Shown here one piece after another: positions 1 through 7,724 of a stretch of 46,632 nucleotides of DNA (position 1 is its first letter; every line of letters starts with the position of its first letter). The stretch is taken from positions 1-46,632 of the forward strand of contig JBBKWH010000018.1 in assembly GCA_037968855.1 (NCBI GenBank), in the 5' to 3' direction. Position numbers and translations under genes: made by a program. A model generated the notes under the pieces. That model did no database searches. It was not told the DNA's origin and saw only the letters and a program-made list of their open reading frames with translations. Origin of the DNA: JBBKWH01 sp037968855. GTDB taxonomy: Bacteria; Pseudomonadota; Gammaproteobacteria; Pseudomonadales; Moraxellaceae.

Positions 1-150
1 GCCTTGGGGTCGGTGATGGGTGGGGCGATTTGGGATCAGGTCGGGGGCGATAGGGTATTTGCTTTGGCGGCAGGTGTATGTGCGCTGGCAGTTTGGCTTT
101 GTTGGGCCTATTGGCCACGGGGATTAAACTCGCCATCAGCCGCGCAGTGA
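1..150 (+). CDS. C-terminal end of an MFS-type transporter (partial)
   Basis: The open frame runs in from before the window and stops at TGA 148-150, leaving 49 residues. They contain a Gly-rich stretch, the segment IWDQVGGDRVF and then a long hydrophobic helix (about residues 19-38) ending in a short polar tail. This pattern matches the last one or two membrane helices of major facilitator transporters, in particular those resembling the HcaT/MFS_1-like group. The substrate cannot be told from this fragment. No terminator is visible between it and the next gene. Confidence 0.5.
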   Translation, partial: ALGSVMGGAIWDQVGGDRVFALAAGVCALAVWLCWAYWPRGLNSPSAAQ

Positions 151-250
151 GCATGTACACGACACGGCTGTTCAAAAAGCCCCTTGACGTCAGGGCCTTG
201 GCTTATGCAGGATCAAGGCTATTCATAGATGACCGTTTAAGTTGACTCTC

Positions 251-712
251 ATGACCCGATCGTTTTTTTCTGTGTGTGCCGCCTTGTGTTGTGGTGGTGT
301 GGTTGCGCTGGCAGGCATGGCGCATGCTGCCGATGTACAGGTCGGTCAGATTGCGCTGGTGGATCGTCCGTTGATCGCCGGATTATGGGCCATGCCCATT
401 CCGCAAAAAAACTGTGTTGAATATTACAATTTTCGCGAGGATGGCGAGTTTTTGGTCAAAAGCTCTGGTGAGTGGACGTCGGGCAGTTATGAGTATGATT
501 TGCCCGAAACAGACGAAGAGCGCCTGCCATTGCTGACCATGAGTGTGAAGTACGACAACTTGGCTACCGATTGCTCAGGCAATGCCATTGATCAAAGTCA
601 GGATGTGCAGCGGCAGTTTGTGCGTTGGGATAAAGAGCAGCGCAAGATTGAGTTTTGCGGTACAGCAGAAGGCCAGCAATGTGTGCTGGCCTTGAGTCGT
701 GTTTTACCGTAA
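251..712 (+). CDS. small secreted protein of unknown function
   Basis: The protein has 153 residues from the ATG at 251; a TTG nine bases upstream is less likely. It begins with a classic signal peptide: a short basic start, a hydrophobic core and a cleavage site at about AHA|ADV. The mature part is about 125 residues, rich in charged and aromatic residues, with four Cys (in the NCVEYY, TDCSG, EFCGT and QQCVL contexts) that could form two disulfides in the periplasm. I recognise no enzyme motif. It looks like a periplasmic hypothetical protein of the Acinetobacter group. It stands between a transporter tail and the convergent accC gene. Confidence 0.75.
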   Translation: MTRSFFSVCAALCCGGVVALAGMAHAADVQVGQIALVDRPLIAGLWAMPIPQKNCVEYYNFREDGEFLVKSSGEWTSGSYEYDLPETDEERLPLLTMSVKYDNLATDCSGNAIDQSQDVQRQFVRWDKEQRKIEFCGTAEGQQCVLALSRVLP

Positions 713-735
713 GGCAGCAAGCGCCTTGTCTTTAG

Positions 736-2088
736 CTATTTGATCTGAAAAGACGGCAGTAAGGTCTTTTCGAGGTAATGAATATCCATGGCTTGCTGAC
801 AAAACGCGGCATCTTGCAAAATTAAGTCGCGATGCAGCGGGATATTGGTGCGAATACCATCAATGATGGTCTCGTCCAAGGCTTGGCGTAGGCGTGCCAT
901 GGCTGTGCGGCGATTTGGGCCATGCACAATGAGTTTGCCAATCAACGAGTCATAATAAGACGGAATCTCGTAGCCACTATATAAGTGTGAGTCCATGCGC
1001 ACACCGATCCCACCAGGCGCATGAAAATGCTTGACCAGTCCGGGTGAGGGCATAAAGGTGCGTGGGTCTTCGGCGTTGATGCGGCATTCGATGGCATGAC
1101 CGCGTACCACGATATCCTCTTGGGTTAAGTTAAGCCCCAAACCTGCCGCAATACGAATCTGTTGTTCGATGATGTCTACACCAGTAACCCATTCCGTCAC
1201 GGGATGTTCGACCTGCACACGGGTGTTCATCTCGATAAAAAAGAATTGCTCATCTTCAAACAAGAATTCAAACGTCCCTGCACCACGATACTGCATCAGC
1301 TGACACGCACGCACACAAGCCGCCAAGATCTCGGCGCGCGCCTGTTCTGGTAGGTCAGGCGCGGGGGCTTCTTCTAACACCTTTTGGTGACGGCGTTGTA
1401 GCGAGCAGTCACGGTCGTATAAATGCACCGCATGGCCTGCGCCGTCAGCCAAAATCTGTACTTCAACGTGGCGCGGCTTCTGTAAAAAACGCTCCATATA
1501 GACGGTGTCATCGCCAAACCACAGTTCGGCTTCACGTTGCGCCGTTTGAACGGACTCTAATAAGGTATCGACCCGTTCAACAATCCGCATCCCGCGACCG
1601 CCACCGCCAGAGGCTGCTTTGACAATCAACGGATAGCCAATCGCTTTGGCTTCCTCAATCGCATTGCCCGTATTGACCGCACGACTAGAGCCGGGCACGG
1701 TCGGGACACCGGCTTTTTTCATTGCGTTAATGGCCGAAACTTTATTGCCCATCAACCGAATATGCTCAGGTCGTGGGCCAATAAAAATAAAGCCAGCATC
1801 TTCGACGGCTTCGGCAAAATCGGCATTCTCGGACAAAAAACCATAACCCGGATGAATGGCATCAGCACCTGTCAATTCGGCTGCGGTCAAAATAGCCGCC
1901 ATATTCAGGTAGCTTTGACTGGTTGGACTTGGCCCAATACACACAGCTTCATCGACAAAACGGAGATGCATGGCATTGGCATCAGCTTGTGAGTAGACAC
2001 CCACGGTTCGGATACCCAAAGCTTTACAGGCGCGGGTGATCCGCAGTGCAATTTCGCCACGGTTGGCAATGAGGATTTTTTGCAGCAT
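736..2088 (-). CDS. accC: biotin carboxylase subunit of acetyl-CoA carboxylase
   Basis: AccC carries out the ATP-dependent carboxylation of biotin on AccB, the first half-reaction of malonyl-CoA formation for fatty-acid synthesis. The protein is 450 residues, the usual size. It starts MLQKILIANRGEIALR, the family N-terminus, so I place the start at the ATG at 2088 instead of the longer frame reaching 2154. Visible motifs are the glycine-rich ATP-grasp loop GGGGRGMR (about 161-168) and EMNTRVQVEHPVTE near residue 290, which carries metal- and substrate-binding residues. An AGGA lies about 13 bases before the start. It is the last gene of aroQ-accB-accC, about 75 bases after accB. Confidence 0.97.
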   Translation of the reverse strand: MLQKILIANRGEIALRITRACKALGIRTVGVYSQADANAMHLRFVDEAVCIGPSPTSQSYLNMAAILTAAELTGADAIHPGYGFLSENADFAEAVEDAGFIFIGPRPEHIRLMGNKVSAINAMKKAGVPTVPGSSRAVNTGNAIEEAKAIGYPLIVKAASGGGGRGMRIVERVDTLLESVQTAQREAELWFGDDTVYMERFLQKPRHVEVQILADGAGHAVHLYDRDCSLQRRHQKVLEEAPAPDLPEQARAEILAACVRACQLMQYRGAGTFEFLFEDEQFFFIEMNTRVQVEHPVTEWVTGVDIIEQQIRIAAGLGLNLTQEDIVVRGHAIECRINAEDPRTFMPSPGLVKHFHAPGGIGVRMDSHLYSGYEIPSYYDSLIGKLIVHGPNRRTAMARLRQALDETIIDGIRTNIPLHRDLILQDAAFCQQAMDIHYLEKTLLPSFQIK

Positions 2089-2162
2089 GTGCAAGGGTCG
2101 TCCTTTAGCAAGGGGCAGGGCAGTCATCGCGCTGTAATCACGGCGCAGCAGCATGGGTCAGA

Positions 2163-2570
2163 TTAATCACGAAAGCGAAACAGCGGTTGGCCAAATTGCA
2201 CCACATCGCCATTTTTGACCAAGATCTCTTCGATCACACCGCTTTGGGTGGATTCAATCGGATTCATGATTTTCATGGCTTCAACAATCCCTAGGGTATC
2301 GCCAGCTTTAACCGTTTGGCCAACTTTGGCAAAAGGTGCTTCGCCAGGGCTGCCAGCCGAATAAAACACGCCAACCATTGGGGATAGCTCAACAGCGCCC
2401 CGCTGGGTACGTGCAACAGGTGGGGCTACATCCAGACTTGCCATAGGGACAGAGGGCATGGCCACACGGCGAGTCAGTGAGATCGACTGGTCGCCTTCTT
2501 TGACTTCGAGGGCTTGTAGATCGGACTCAATCATCAGTTCGATCAGTTTTTTGATTTTGCGAATATCCAT
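2163..2570 (-). CDS. accB: biotin carboxyl carrier protein of acetyl-CoA carboxylase
   Basis: This is the biotinylated swinging-arm subunit that shuttles carboxyl groups from AccC to the carboxyltransferase. It has 135 residues from the ATG at 2570 (MDIRKIKKLIELM, the standard start); an in-frame TTG at 2588 is the alternative. The C-terminal biotinyl domain has the EAMKIMN motif with the biotin-accepting Lys at about 100. The segment YSAGSPGEAPF at about 70-80 corresponds to the protruding thumb of bacterial BCCP. The Pro/Ala linker is short, so the protein is somewhat smaller than the E. coli one (156). It lies between aroQ and accC on the same strand, a conserved gammaproteobacterial operon order. 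Confidence 0.97.
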   Translation of the reverse strand: MDIRKIKKLIELMIESDLQALEVKEGDQSISLTRRVAMPSVPMASLDVAPPVARTQRGAVELSPMVGVFYSAGSPGEAPFAKVGQTVKAGDTLGIVEAMKIMNPIESTQSGVIEEILVKNGDVVQFGQPLFRFRD

Positions 2571-2698
2571 CCGAGGCGTGTCCTGCAATGTGTGGATGAA
2601 AGAAAACAGTCAGCGATCAGGGCCAATTGATCATCAAGCATGCCAGCTGCGTCTGACGGCTAGATGACAGCCATACCGCTAAGCGCTTGATCCTAAGT

Positions 2699-3163
2699 TT
2701 AATTGACACGAGCGCTGGTGTTTGAGTCGTCTAAACGGCGAATGATATCTTGTAAGGCATAACCATATCCGGCTGCACCCAGACCACAAATTACCCCAAT
2801 CGCCTTATCCGACAGATAAGAGTGATGACGAAAGGGTTCGCGGGCATGTACGTTGGACAAATGCACTTCAATAAAAGGAATGGCTGTACCCAGCAACGCA
2901 TCACGCAACCCGACTGACGTATGAGTTAGTGCTGCGGGGTTAATGATAATAAAACGTGTACCATCGGCCATAGCCATGTGGATTCGATCAATCAGCGCAC
3001 CTTCCCAGTTGCTTTGTAAAGTTTGCAACTGATAGCCTGATTGTTGGGCCTGCGCCATGAGCTGCTGATCAATATCGTTCAGCGTGGTATGCCCATAAAT
3101 CGTTGGCTCACGCTGACCCAGCAAATTGAGATTTGGCCCATGCAATACCAAAATATCAGCCAT
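2699..3163 (-). CDS. aroQ: type II 3-dehydroquinate dehydratase
   Basis: AroQ converts 3-dehydroquinate to 3-dehydroshikimate in the shikimate pathway. The protein has 154 residues from the ATG at 3163 (MADILVLHGPNLNLLG). It shows the flexible-loop segment REPTIYG with the catalytic Tyr, then NPAALTHTS and EVHLSN, the standard type II active-site blocks. The NPGAYTHTS motif of many homologues reads NPAALTHTS here, a substitution outside the catalytic residues. GGGAG stands about 12 bases before the start. It is the first gene of the aroQ-accB-accC operon, with a 128-base gap before accB, and is divergent from the small membrane-protein gene that follows. Confidence 0.96.
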   Translation of the reverse strand: MADILVLHGPNLNLLGQREPTIYGHTTLNDIDQQLMAQAQQSGYQLQTLQSNWEGALIDRIHMAMADGTRFIIINPAALTHTSVGLRDALLGTAIPFIEVHLSNVHAREPFRHHSYLSDKAIGVICGLGAAGYGYALQDIIRRLDDSNTSARVN

Positions 3164-3230
3164 GACCCGATGCACTCCCAAAAAACCATCAAGGCACTAT
3201 CGTCGGTCTTGTGGCCGAGTGGCGCATCTT

Positions 3231-3236
3231 TATATA
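3231..3236 (-). promoter_or_regulatory. possible -10 box for the aroQ-accBC operon
   Basis: On the minus strand a TATATA hexamer lies about 68 bases before the aroQ start and would give a leader of about 60 bases. No good -35 box stands at the right distance, so this is only a candidate. Confidence 0.25.
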
Positions 3237-3277
3237 CGTCCGTGGCTCACAATGACTCGCAACAATGTAGAAAAAAC

Positions 3278-3772
3278 ATGCAAGATCGAAACAAAAACGC
3301 CTGTTTGACGACCTATTGTCAGCAAGATACGCAAAAAAAAACCCGCCTGCAATGGTGTGTTGTGACAAATCGCCGACTGGTGAGGTCGTCTGCAATAAAA
3401 GGTGTTGCCGCGATTGTGGGGTTTTCTGGGCCAGTATGGGCAGAAGATAGGACAGAAGCAGCCCCATCAATACAGCCCACACAACAGGCATTTGCACTGG
3501 CTGAAGCGGCAAATCCAGACGCCGAAGTCAAAACAGAACAATATCGGCAACAAGTTGCCATGCCGACCGTCGTGATTGATTATCAAGAGATCGCACAAAG
3601 CGTCTGGCAAAAACAACTGGAATATCTTGGTGTTGCGGCGGTTTTTGCATTATTAATTATCGGTGCACAAATTTGGTGCACGCGCAAATTTAGTGCAACA
3701 TTCATCGGAGTTGTAATCATGTTTGCAATAGGCTTTGCCTTAGTGGCCCTTCGTGTTAAGCTCGCCGCGTGA
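3278..3772 (+). CDS. small membrane protein of unknown function
   Basis: The C-terminal two thirds look like a real protein. There is a signal-like segment (SSAIKGVAAIVGFSGPVWA|ED), a polar Gln/Ala-rich stretch, and then two membrane helices near the C-terminus (YLGVAAVFALLIIGAQIW and FIGVVIMFAIGFALVALRV). The start is unclear. The ATG at 3278 gives 164 residues but an unusually long n-region. The GTG at 3362 would put VTNRRLVRSS directly before the hydrophobic core, a normal signal peptide. Neither has a good ribosome site, and the frame is open back to an ATG at 3170. The gene is divergent from aroQ. I recognise no family. Confidence 0.55.
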   Translation: MQDRNKNACLTTYCQQDTQKKTRLQWCVVTNRRLVRSSAIKGVAAIVGFSGPVWAEDRTEAAPSIQPTQQAFALAEAANPDAEVKTEQYRQQVAMPTVVIDYQEIAQSVWQKQLEYLGVAAVFALLIIGAQIWCTRKFSATFIGVVIMFAIGFALVALRVKLAA

Positions 3773-3961
3773 CTTTTTCTTAGATCAATCGTGATCACGA
3801 AAAAGGGCACATCAAAAGTTAATGGATTTGAGCCGGAATTGCTGAATGCTTCACAGAATGACAACGACGAAAAGCCCTTCCTGCTTCATTGTTCGTAGCT
3901 TTCTTTGCCGTTTTCAAGGCCGGGCTATCCTTTTTTATAGTGTGACTTGAGGAATGTACAA

Positions 3962-4174
3962 ATGACAGCACGCGAGCAAGGTGTCGTAAAGTGGTTTAAT
4001 GACACTAAAGGTTTCGGTTTTATTCAACGTAACGGTGGCGATGACGTGTTTGTTCACTTCCGCGCTATTCGTGGTGACGGCCATCGCACTCTGCGCGACG
4101 GTCAACGTGTTGAATTCACCGTTGTAAAAGGCCAAAAAGGCTTCCAAGCAGAAGACGTCAACACACTTGACTAA
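3962..4174 (+). CDS. cold-shock domain protein
   Basis: This is a 70-residue single-domain CspA-family protein that binds single-stranded RNA or DNA and melts RNA structure. Both RNA-binding motifs are present: RNP1 KGFGFI and RNP2 DVFVHF, with the start EQGVVKWFND typical of the family. The ATG at 3962 has GAGGA about 8 bases upstream; a TTG at 3947 is not needed. Upstream lies TTTTCA (3911-3916) with TATAGT (3936-3941) at 19-base spacing, a fair promoter, which would leave only a short leader unlike the long leaders of cold-induced cspA genes. The gene is monocistronic and is followed by a strong terminator. Confidence 0.95.
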   Translation: MTAREQGVVKWFNDTKGFGFIQRNGGDDVFVHFRAIRGDGHRTLRDGQRVEFTVVKGQKGFQAEDVNTLD

Positions 4175-4210
4175 TTTTGCTTAGGGCTGTGCATTCGGCC
4201 CGATGACATT

Positions 4211-4255
4211 TCTATCAGCGACATAAGCGACACGCGTTGCTTTACCGCTGATAGA
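4211..4255 (+). other. inverted repeat in the csp 3' region
   Basis: A perfect 10-base inverted repeat (TCTATCAGCG at 4211-4220, CGCTGATAGA at 4246-4255) encloses 25 bases. It lies between the csp stop and its terminator, so the csp transcript would carry a second stem-loop in its 3' untranslated region. There is no T-tract, so it is not a terminator by itself. Confidence 0.5.
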
Positions 4256-4277
4256 TAGTCTGCCGTATGTAGAGTCT

Positions 4278-4310
4278 ACCGCTCCTGCCTTGGCACGAGC
4301 GGTCTTTTCG
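4278..4310 (+). terminator. intrinsic terminator of the cold-shock gene
   Basis: The stem ACCGCTC/GAGCGGT (4278-4284 and 4297-4303), with an inner TGCC/GGCA, is followed by CTTTTCGTTTT. It lies about 100 bases after the csp stop. Confidence 0.85.
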
Positions 4311-4328
4311 TTTTAAGCGGTGCGTTGT

Positions 4329-4359
4329 TTGACATGGCGCCCGTTTTGCTTTTTTTATT
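4329..4359 (+). promoter_or_regulatory. candidate promoter for the rhlB-type helicase gene
   Basis: A consensus TTGACA (4329-4334) is followed by an AT-rich tract in which TTTATT (4354-4359) is the best -10, at 19-base spacing. It lies just downstream of the csp terminator and would give a leader of about 100 bases containing a small CCGG/CCGG hairpin before the start codon. The -10 is poor, so the call is tentative. Confidence 0.4.
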
Positions 4360-4464
4360 GTGGCCGCAGCTCATCTACGATGCTGTCACCACCGGACCGT
4401 TGCAGTGGACCCCTGATGTTCCGGCGACCCTCCGGCCATCTTCTCTTATTGGAGTCCATCAGAC

Positions 4465-5613
4465 ATGAGTTCGGGATTTGACTCTGTAGCATTACACCCT
4501 GCATTACAGCAGGCTATCGACGATCTGGGTTTTACCCAAATGACGCCGATTCAAGAAAAAGTCCTCCGTTATACTTTGGCAGGCCATGACGCCATTGGCC
4601 GTGCACAAACCGGAACTGGCAAGACTGCCGCTTTTTTAATTAGTATTTTAAATGATTTATTAAACAACCCTATTCAAGACGAGCGCTTTCGTGGCGAACC
4701 ACGCGCCTTGATTCTTGCCCCCACACGCGAACTTGCCTTACAGATTGAAAGCGATGCTAAAGAGCTAACCCGTCACACTGATTTGCGCGTTGTCACCCTG
4801 CTAGGCGGTGTGGACTATGACAAGCAACGTGCGCTGATGGATCAAGGCTTTGTTGACATTATGGTGGCGACGCCCGGTCGGTTGATTGATTTTATTGAGC
4901 AACAAGAAGTCTGGTTGGATCGAATCGAGTTTTTGGTCATTGACGAAGCTGATCGTTTGTTAGACATGGGGTTTATTCCCTCGGTCAAACGGATTGTGCG
5001 TAAAGCCCCGCCGAAGACCGACCGGCAGACCTTATTGTTTTCGGCAACGTTTAGCTATGACGTGCTGAATTTGGCGCAGCAATGGTTGTTTGAGCCAGTC
5101 ACGGTTGAGATTGAGCCGGAGCAAAAAACCAGTGAGCGGGTCGAGCAGCGCGTGTTTATTGTCGGTCGTCGTGACAAAGAGCGCTTACTCAAAGAGATTT
5201 TGGCCTCAGAGCCAATCGAAAAGGTCATGGTATTTGCCAATCGCCGTGATCAAGTCCGTAAGTTGTATGATCGTCTAAAAGAACAAGGCTATAGCGTCGG
5301 TATGCTATCTGGCGAAATTGCCCAAGATAAACGCACGCGGATGCTGGATCAATTTAAAAATGGCAAGACGCAAATCATGATCGCCACCGATGTAGCGGGT
5401 CGTGGTATTCATGTGGATGGCGTCAGTCATGTGATCAATTACACCTTGCCTGAACAGCCTGATGATTATGTGCATCGGATTGGCCGTACCGGTCGTGCCG
5501 GTGCAGATGGTGTGAGTATTAGTTTTGCCTGTGAGGATGATTCGTTCTTGTTGGCGGATCTGGAGCGGGCGTTACAGCAAAAGCTGCCGTTGACTCGCTT
5601 GGAAGGCTATTAA
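4465..5613 (+). CDS. rhlB: DEAD-box RNA helicase, RhlB type
   Basis: This is an ATP-dependent RNA helicase; RhlB proteins unwind RNA for the degradosome in many gammaproteobacteria. All core motifs are visible: the Q motif (FTQMTPIQ), AQTGTGKT (I), PTRELALQ (Ia), DEAD (II), SAT (III), DVAGRGI (V) and HRIGRTGR (VI). RhlB-like signatures include the segment VEIEPEQKT between the two RecA-like domains and SISFACEDD near the end. At 382 residues it lacks the basic C-terminal tail of the E. coli protein (421), which may affect RNA or partner binding. TTGGAGT about 12 bases upstream serves the ATG at 4465. It forms its own unit between two terminators. Confidence 0.9.
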   Translation: MSSGFDSVALHPALQQAIDDLGFTQMTPIQEKVLRYTLAGHDAIGRAQTGTGKTAAFLISILNDLLNNPIQDERFRGEPRALILAPTRELALQIESDAKELTRHTDLRVVTLLGGVDYDKQRALMDQGFVDIMVATPGRLIDFIEQQEVWLDRIEFLVIDEADRLLDMGFIPSVKRIVRKAPPKTDRQTLLFSATFSYDVLNLAQQWLFEPVTVEIEPEQKTSERVEQRVFIVGRRDKERLLKEILASEPIEKVMVFANRRDQVRKLYDRLKEQGYSVGMLSGEIAQDKRTRMLDQFKNGKTQIMIATDVAGRGIHVDGVSHVINYTLPEQPDDYVHRIGRTGRAGADGVSISFACEDDSFLLADLERALQQKLPLTRLEGY

Positions 5614-5655
5614 TCAGCGCCATGCAGGTATGATTGGTGAGTCGTCATACCAGTA

Positions 5656-5684
5656 AAAAGCCAGTCGGTGAGACTGGCTTTTTT
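5656..5684 (+). terminator. intrinsic terminator after rhlB
   Basis: AAAAGCCAGTC, the loop GGTGA and GACTGGCTTTTTT form a perfect GC-rich stem with a T-tract. The A-run on the left makes it usable in both directions, which fits the convergent lipoprotein gene ending at 5718. Confidence 0.92.
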
Positions 5685-5717
5685 GTGTCTATCATTTGAC
5701 GGTATTACAGGCTGCCG

Positions 5718-6080
5718 TTAGCCGTTACAACGAAAATGCACGGTCACTTGATAGTCATCATCGCGGCTCATGGTCGGGCTGGCAATCCCTGCGATTGCGC
5801 CAACGGCACTACCGACGCGCTCAATCAGTCGGCCTGTTTCTTCACTTACCACGCCGTTATATTTCGTTTCGTCGTTGATCACCACCGGATTACCCCCTTT
5901 ACCACGGCAGGTACTATTAACACTTTGCATGGCTTGATTCAGGGCAATCACACGGGTTTTACCCATCCCGACGGTGTCGTATTGGTTGTTTTCACGCGGG
6001 ATGACCAGTGGGTTTGGCGTGGTGGCACAGGCTGCTAGCAACAGTGCAGGGATCACAGCAAAAAAAGGACGTGTCGTCAT
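5718..6080 (-). CDS. small lipoprotein of unknown function
   Basis: The product has 120 residues with a lipoprotein signal peptide, MTTRPFFAVIPALLLAAC, with the lipobox LAAC and lipidated Cys18. The mature protein contains ALNQAMQSVNSTC followed by NPVVINDETKYNGVV, a Gly/Ala-rich hydrophobic stretch (VGSAVGAIAGIA) that could insert in a membrane, and ends HFRCNG. The two further Cys may pair. It resembles short envelope lipoproteins of Acinetobacter, but I recognise no function. It is alone on the minus strand, sharing the rhlB terminator. Confidence 0.8.
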   Translation of the reverse strand: MTTRPFFAVIPALLLAACATTPNPLVIPRENNQYDTVGMGKTRVIALNQAMQSVNSTCRGKGGNPVVINDETKYNGVVSEETGRLIERVGSAVGAIAGIASPTMSRDDDYQVTVHFRCNG

Positions 6081-6443
6081 AGCTTATCGGCCAAATCAGG
6101 TGAAATGTTGTTTAAATTCTATGAGATTATGCGGGTGCGTGTTAGACCTGATCTGGAGTAGATGCGTAGTATCTGTGTGTCATCTCTACGTGAGTTATGC
6201 ATGATTAGCGAATAGATCATTCGTATGATAATGGCCATGATTTATCCTTTGCTGATGATTTTTATATCATAAAACATGGTATTAGGTTGATAAAATGGCT
6301 CGTGGAATATTGTGTGTAGGTGAGCGTGTGATTGAGCGTGTGATTGAGTGGAGTTTGACGTTATCGACAGTTTTATCGATGATAAAGTGGTGAGCGGTAA
6401 CAGGATATGCCGCTGTACCGAATATGGAATAAGAGGATAGAAC
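6081..6443. other. 363-base intergenic region between divergent genes
   Basis: This carries the promoters of the lipoprotein gene (minus) and the PHA-synthase-like gene (plus). It is AT-rich in the middle. Visible items are two adjacent 12-base repeats at 6321-6344 and a TTGACG (6355-6360) followed by GATAAA (6381-6386) at 20-base spacing, a weak promoter candidate for the plus-strand gene. I see no gene here. Confidence 0.5.
6321..6344 (+). repeat. two tandem copies of a 12-base repeat
   Basis: TGAGCGTGTGAT occurs at 6321-6332 and again at 6333-6344, followed by a partial third copy (TGAGTG). It lies just upstream of the candidate promoter of the PHA-synthase-like gene, so a regulator-binding role is possible but unproven. 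Confidence 0.6.
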
Positions 6444-7724
6444 ATGGCCAAGCGTCACGTACCGTACGATGCCAATGCGACACAGTCATCTGATCATAGC
6501 CATGAGGATCGGCCACGGCATCCGCTGGCGCGTATGGTGCGCCACGCGATTGGCCGACGTTTTCATCGTCAGCATTATTTGCTCAATGATCGTAGTCCAC
6601 GGCAGATTTTGCTGACGGATGGGTTGTTTTCGCTCAAGGTGTTTGAGCCGTTAAACGACAAACGAGTACAGATTGAAGGTGAGTCCTTAGCGGTTGAAAA
6701 AGAGCGAGATATTCCAGTGGTGCTGGTGCCACCGTTGGGTGTGTATGCGTGGATTTTTGATTTGATGGCCGAGCGCTCGTTGGTGCGGTATTTTTTGGCG
6801 CGTGGCTATCGGGTGTATTTGGTCGATTGGGGCCAACCGAGTCCGCGTGAGAGCCATCTGACTTTAGAGCAATACGCCTTAAAATGGCTGCCGCAAGCAG
6901 TTGAGCAGGTGTGCGCGCATAGTGGTCAAGCGCAAGTGTCGCTATTGGGCTATTGCATGGGTGGATTGCTATCGTTGATTTATACTGCTGCGCAAAGTAC
7001 ACCACAAGGCGACAAGCCGGTTCAGATGCGGGTGCGCAATTTGATTACCATTGCCTCGCCGGTCAATATGCATCAAATGAATGGGCCAGCCGGTAAAATT
7101 TATCAGATGCTCTCTGGGCCATCCGGCATGATGAAACGCTGGACAGGTCATGAGTTGTCGTTGTTTGATGCGCAGCGTTTTCATGTGGATGGGCGGGTGT
7201 TATCGGTGTTGTTTCGACTGACCCAGCCCAAAGCGACCTTCACCAGTTATGTGGAGCTGCTCAAACATTTGTCTGATAAAGCTTATGTCAGTCGTTATAC
7301 CACCATGAACGAGTGGTTTAGTCAGATGCCAGATTACCCTGGTGCGACCGTGCGTGAGATGATTCAGCGCTTGGGATTGGCCAATGGCATGGCAGGCGGT
7401 CAGTTTAAGATTGGCGAGCAGTTGATTGATCTGAAAAAAATTACCTGTTCGATCTTGGCCTTTGCCGGTGCGAATGATGCGATTACCAGCATTAGTTCTG
7501 CCACTGCCTTGATGAGTGTGGTGGGATCGACAGATTTAAGCTTTGAGGTAGTGCCCGGTGGCCATGCTGGATTATTTACCGGCAGCAGTGCCGTGCAAAC
7601 CACGTGGGCGATAGCCGCAGATTGGTTGGCATTGCGCTCGGATGCCGCCTCATCATTGATGCTCTCTGCTGAACATCGCAACGGATCATCGTCTAATGCA
7701 ACTCATGAGGTTAAAGATGCTTGA
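6444..7724 (+). CDS. PHA synthase-like alpha/beta hydrolase (class III PhaC type)
   Basis: The protein has 426 residues and the hallmarks of polyhydroxyalkanoate synthases: VYLVDWGQP at about 124-132, the lipase-like box GYCMGG with Cys171 as nucleophile in place of Ser, Asp345 in AGANDAIT, and His374 in PGGHAGL. These form the Cys-Asp-His triad that polymerises hydroxyacyl-CoA. Its length is nearer to class III PhaC (about 355) than class I or II (about 560-600), plus a basic N-terminal extension of about 45 residues. No PhaE, PhaR, phaA, phaB or phasin gene is nearby, so true polymer synthesis is uncertain. AGAGGA precedes the ATG. The stop overlaps the next gene. Confidence 0.8.
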   Translation: MAKRHVPYDANATQSSDHSHEDRPRHPLARMVRHAIGRRFHRQHYLLNDRSPRQILLTDGLFSLKVFEPLNDKRVQIEGESLAVEKERDIPVVLVPPLGVYAWIFDLMAERSLVRYFLARGYRVYLVDWGQPSPRESHLTLEQYALKWLPQAVEQVCAHSGQAQVSLLGYCMGGLLSLIYTAAQSTPQGDKPVQMRVRNLITIASPVNMHQMNGPAGKIYQMLSGPSGMMKRWTGHELSLFDAQRFHVDGRVLSVLFRLTQPKATFTSYVELLKHLSDKAYVSRYTTMNEWFSQMPDYPGATVREMIQRLGLANGMAGGQFKIGEQLIDLKKITCSILAFAGANDAITSISSATALMSVVGSTDLSFEVVPGGHAGLFTGSSAVQTTWAIAADWLALRSDAASSLMLSAEHRNGSSSNATHEVKDA

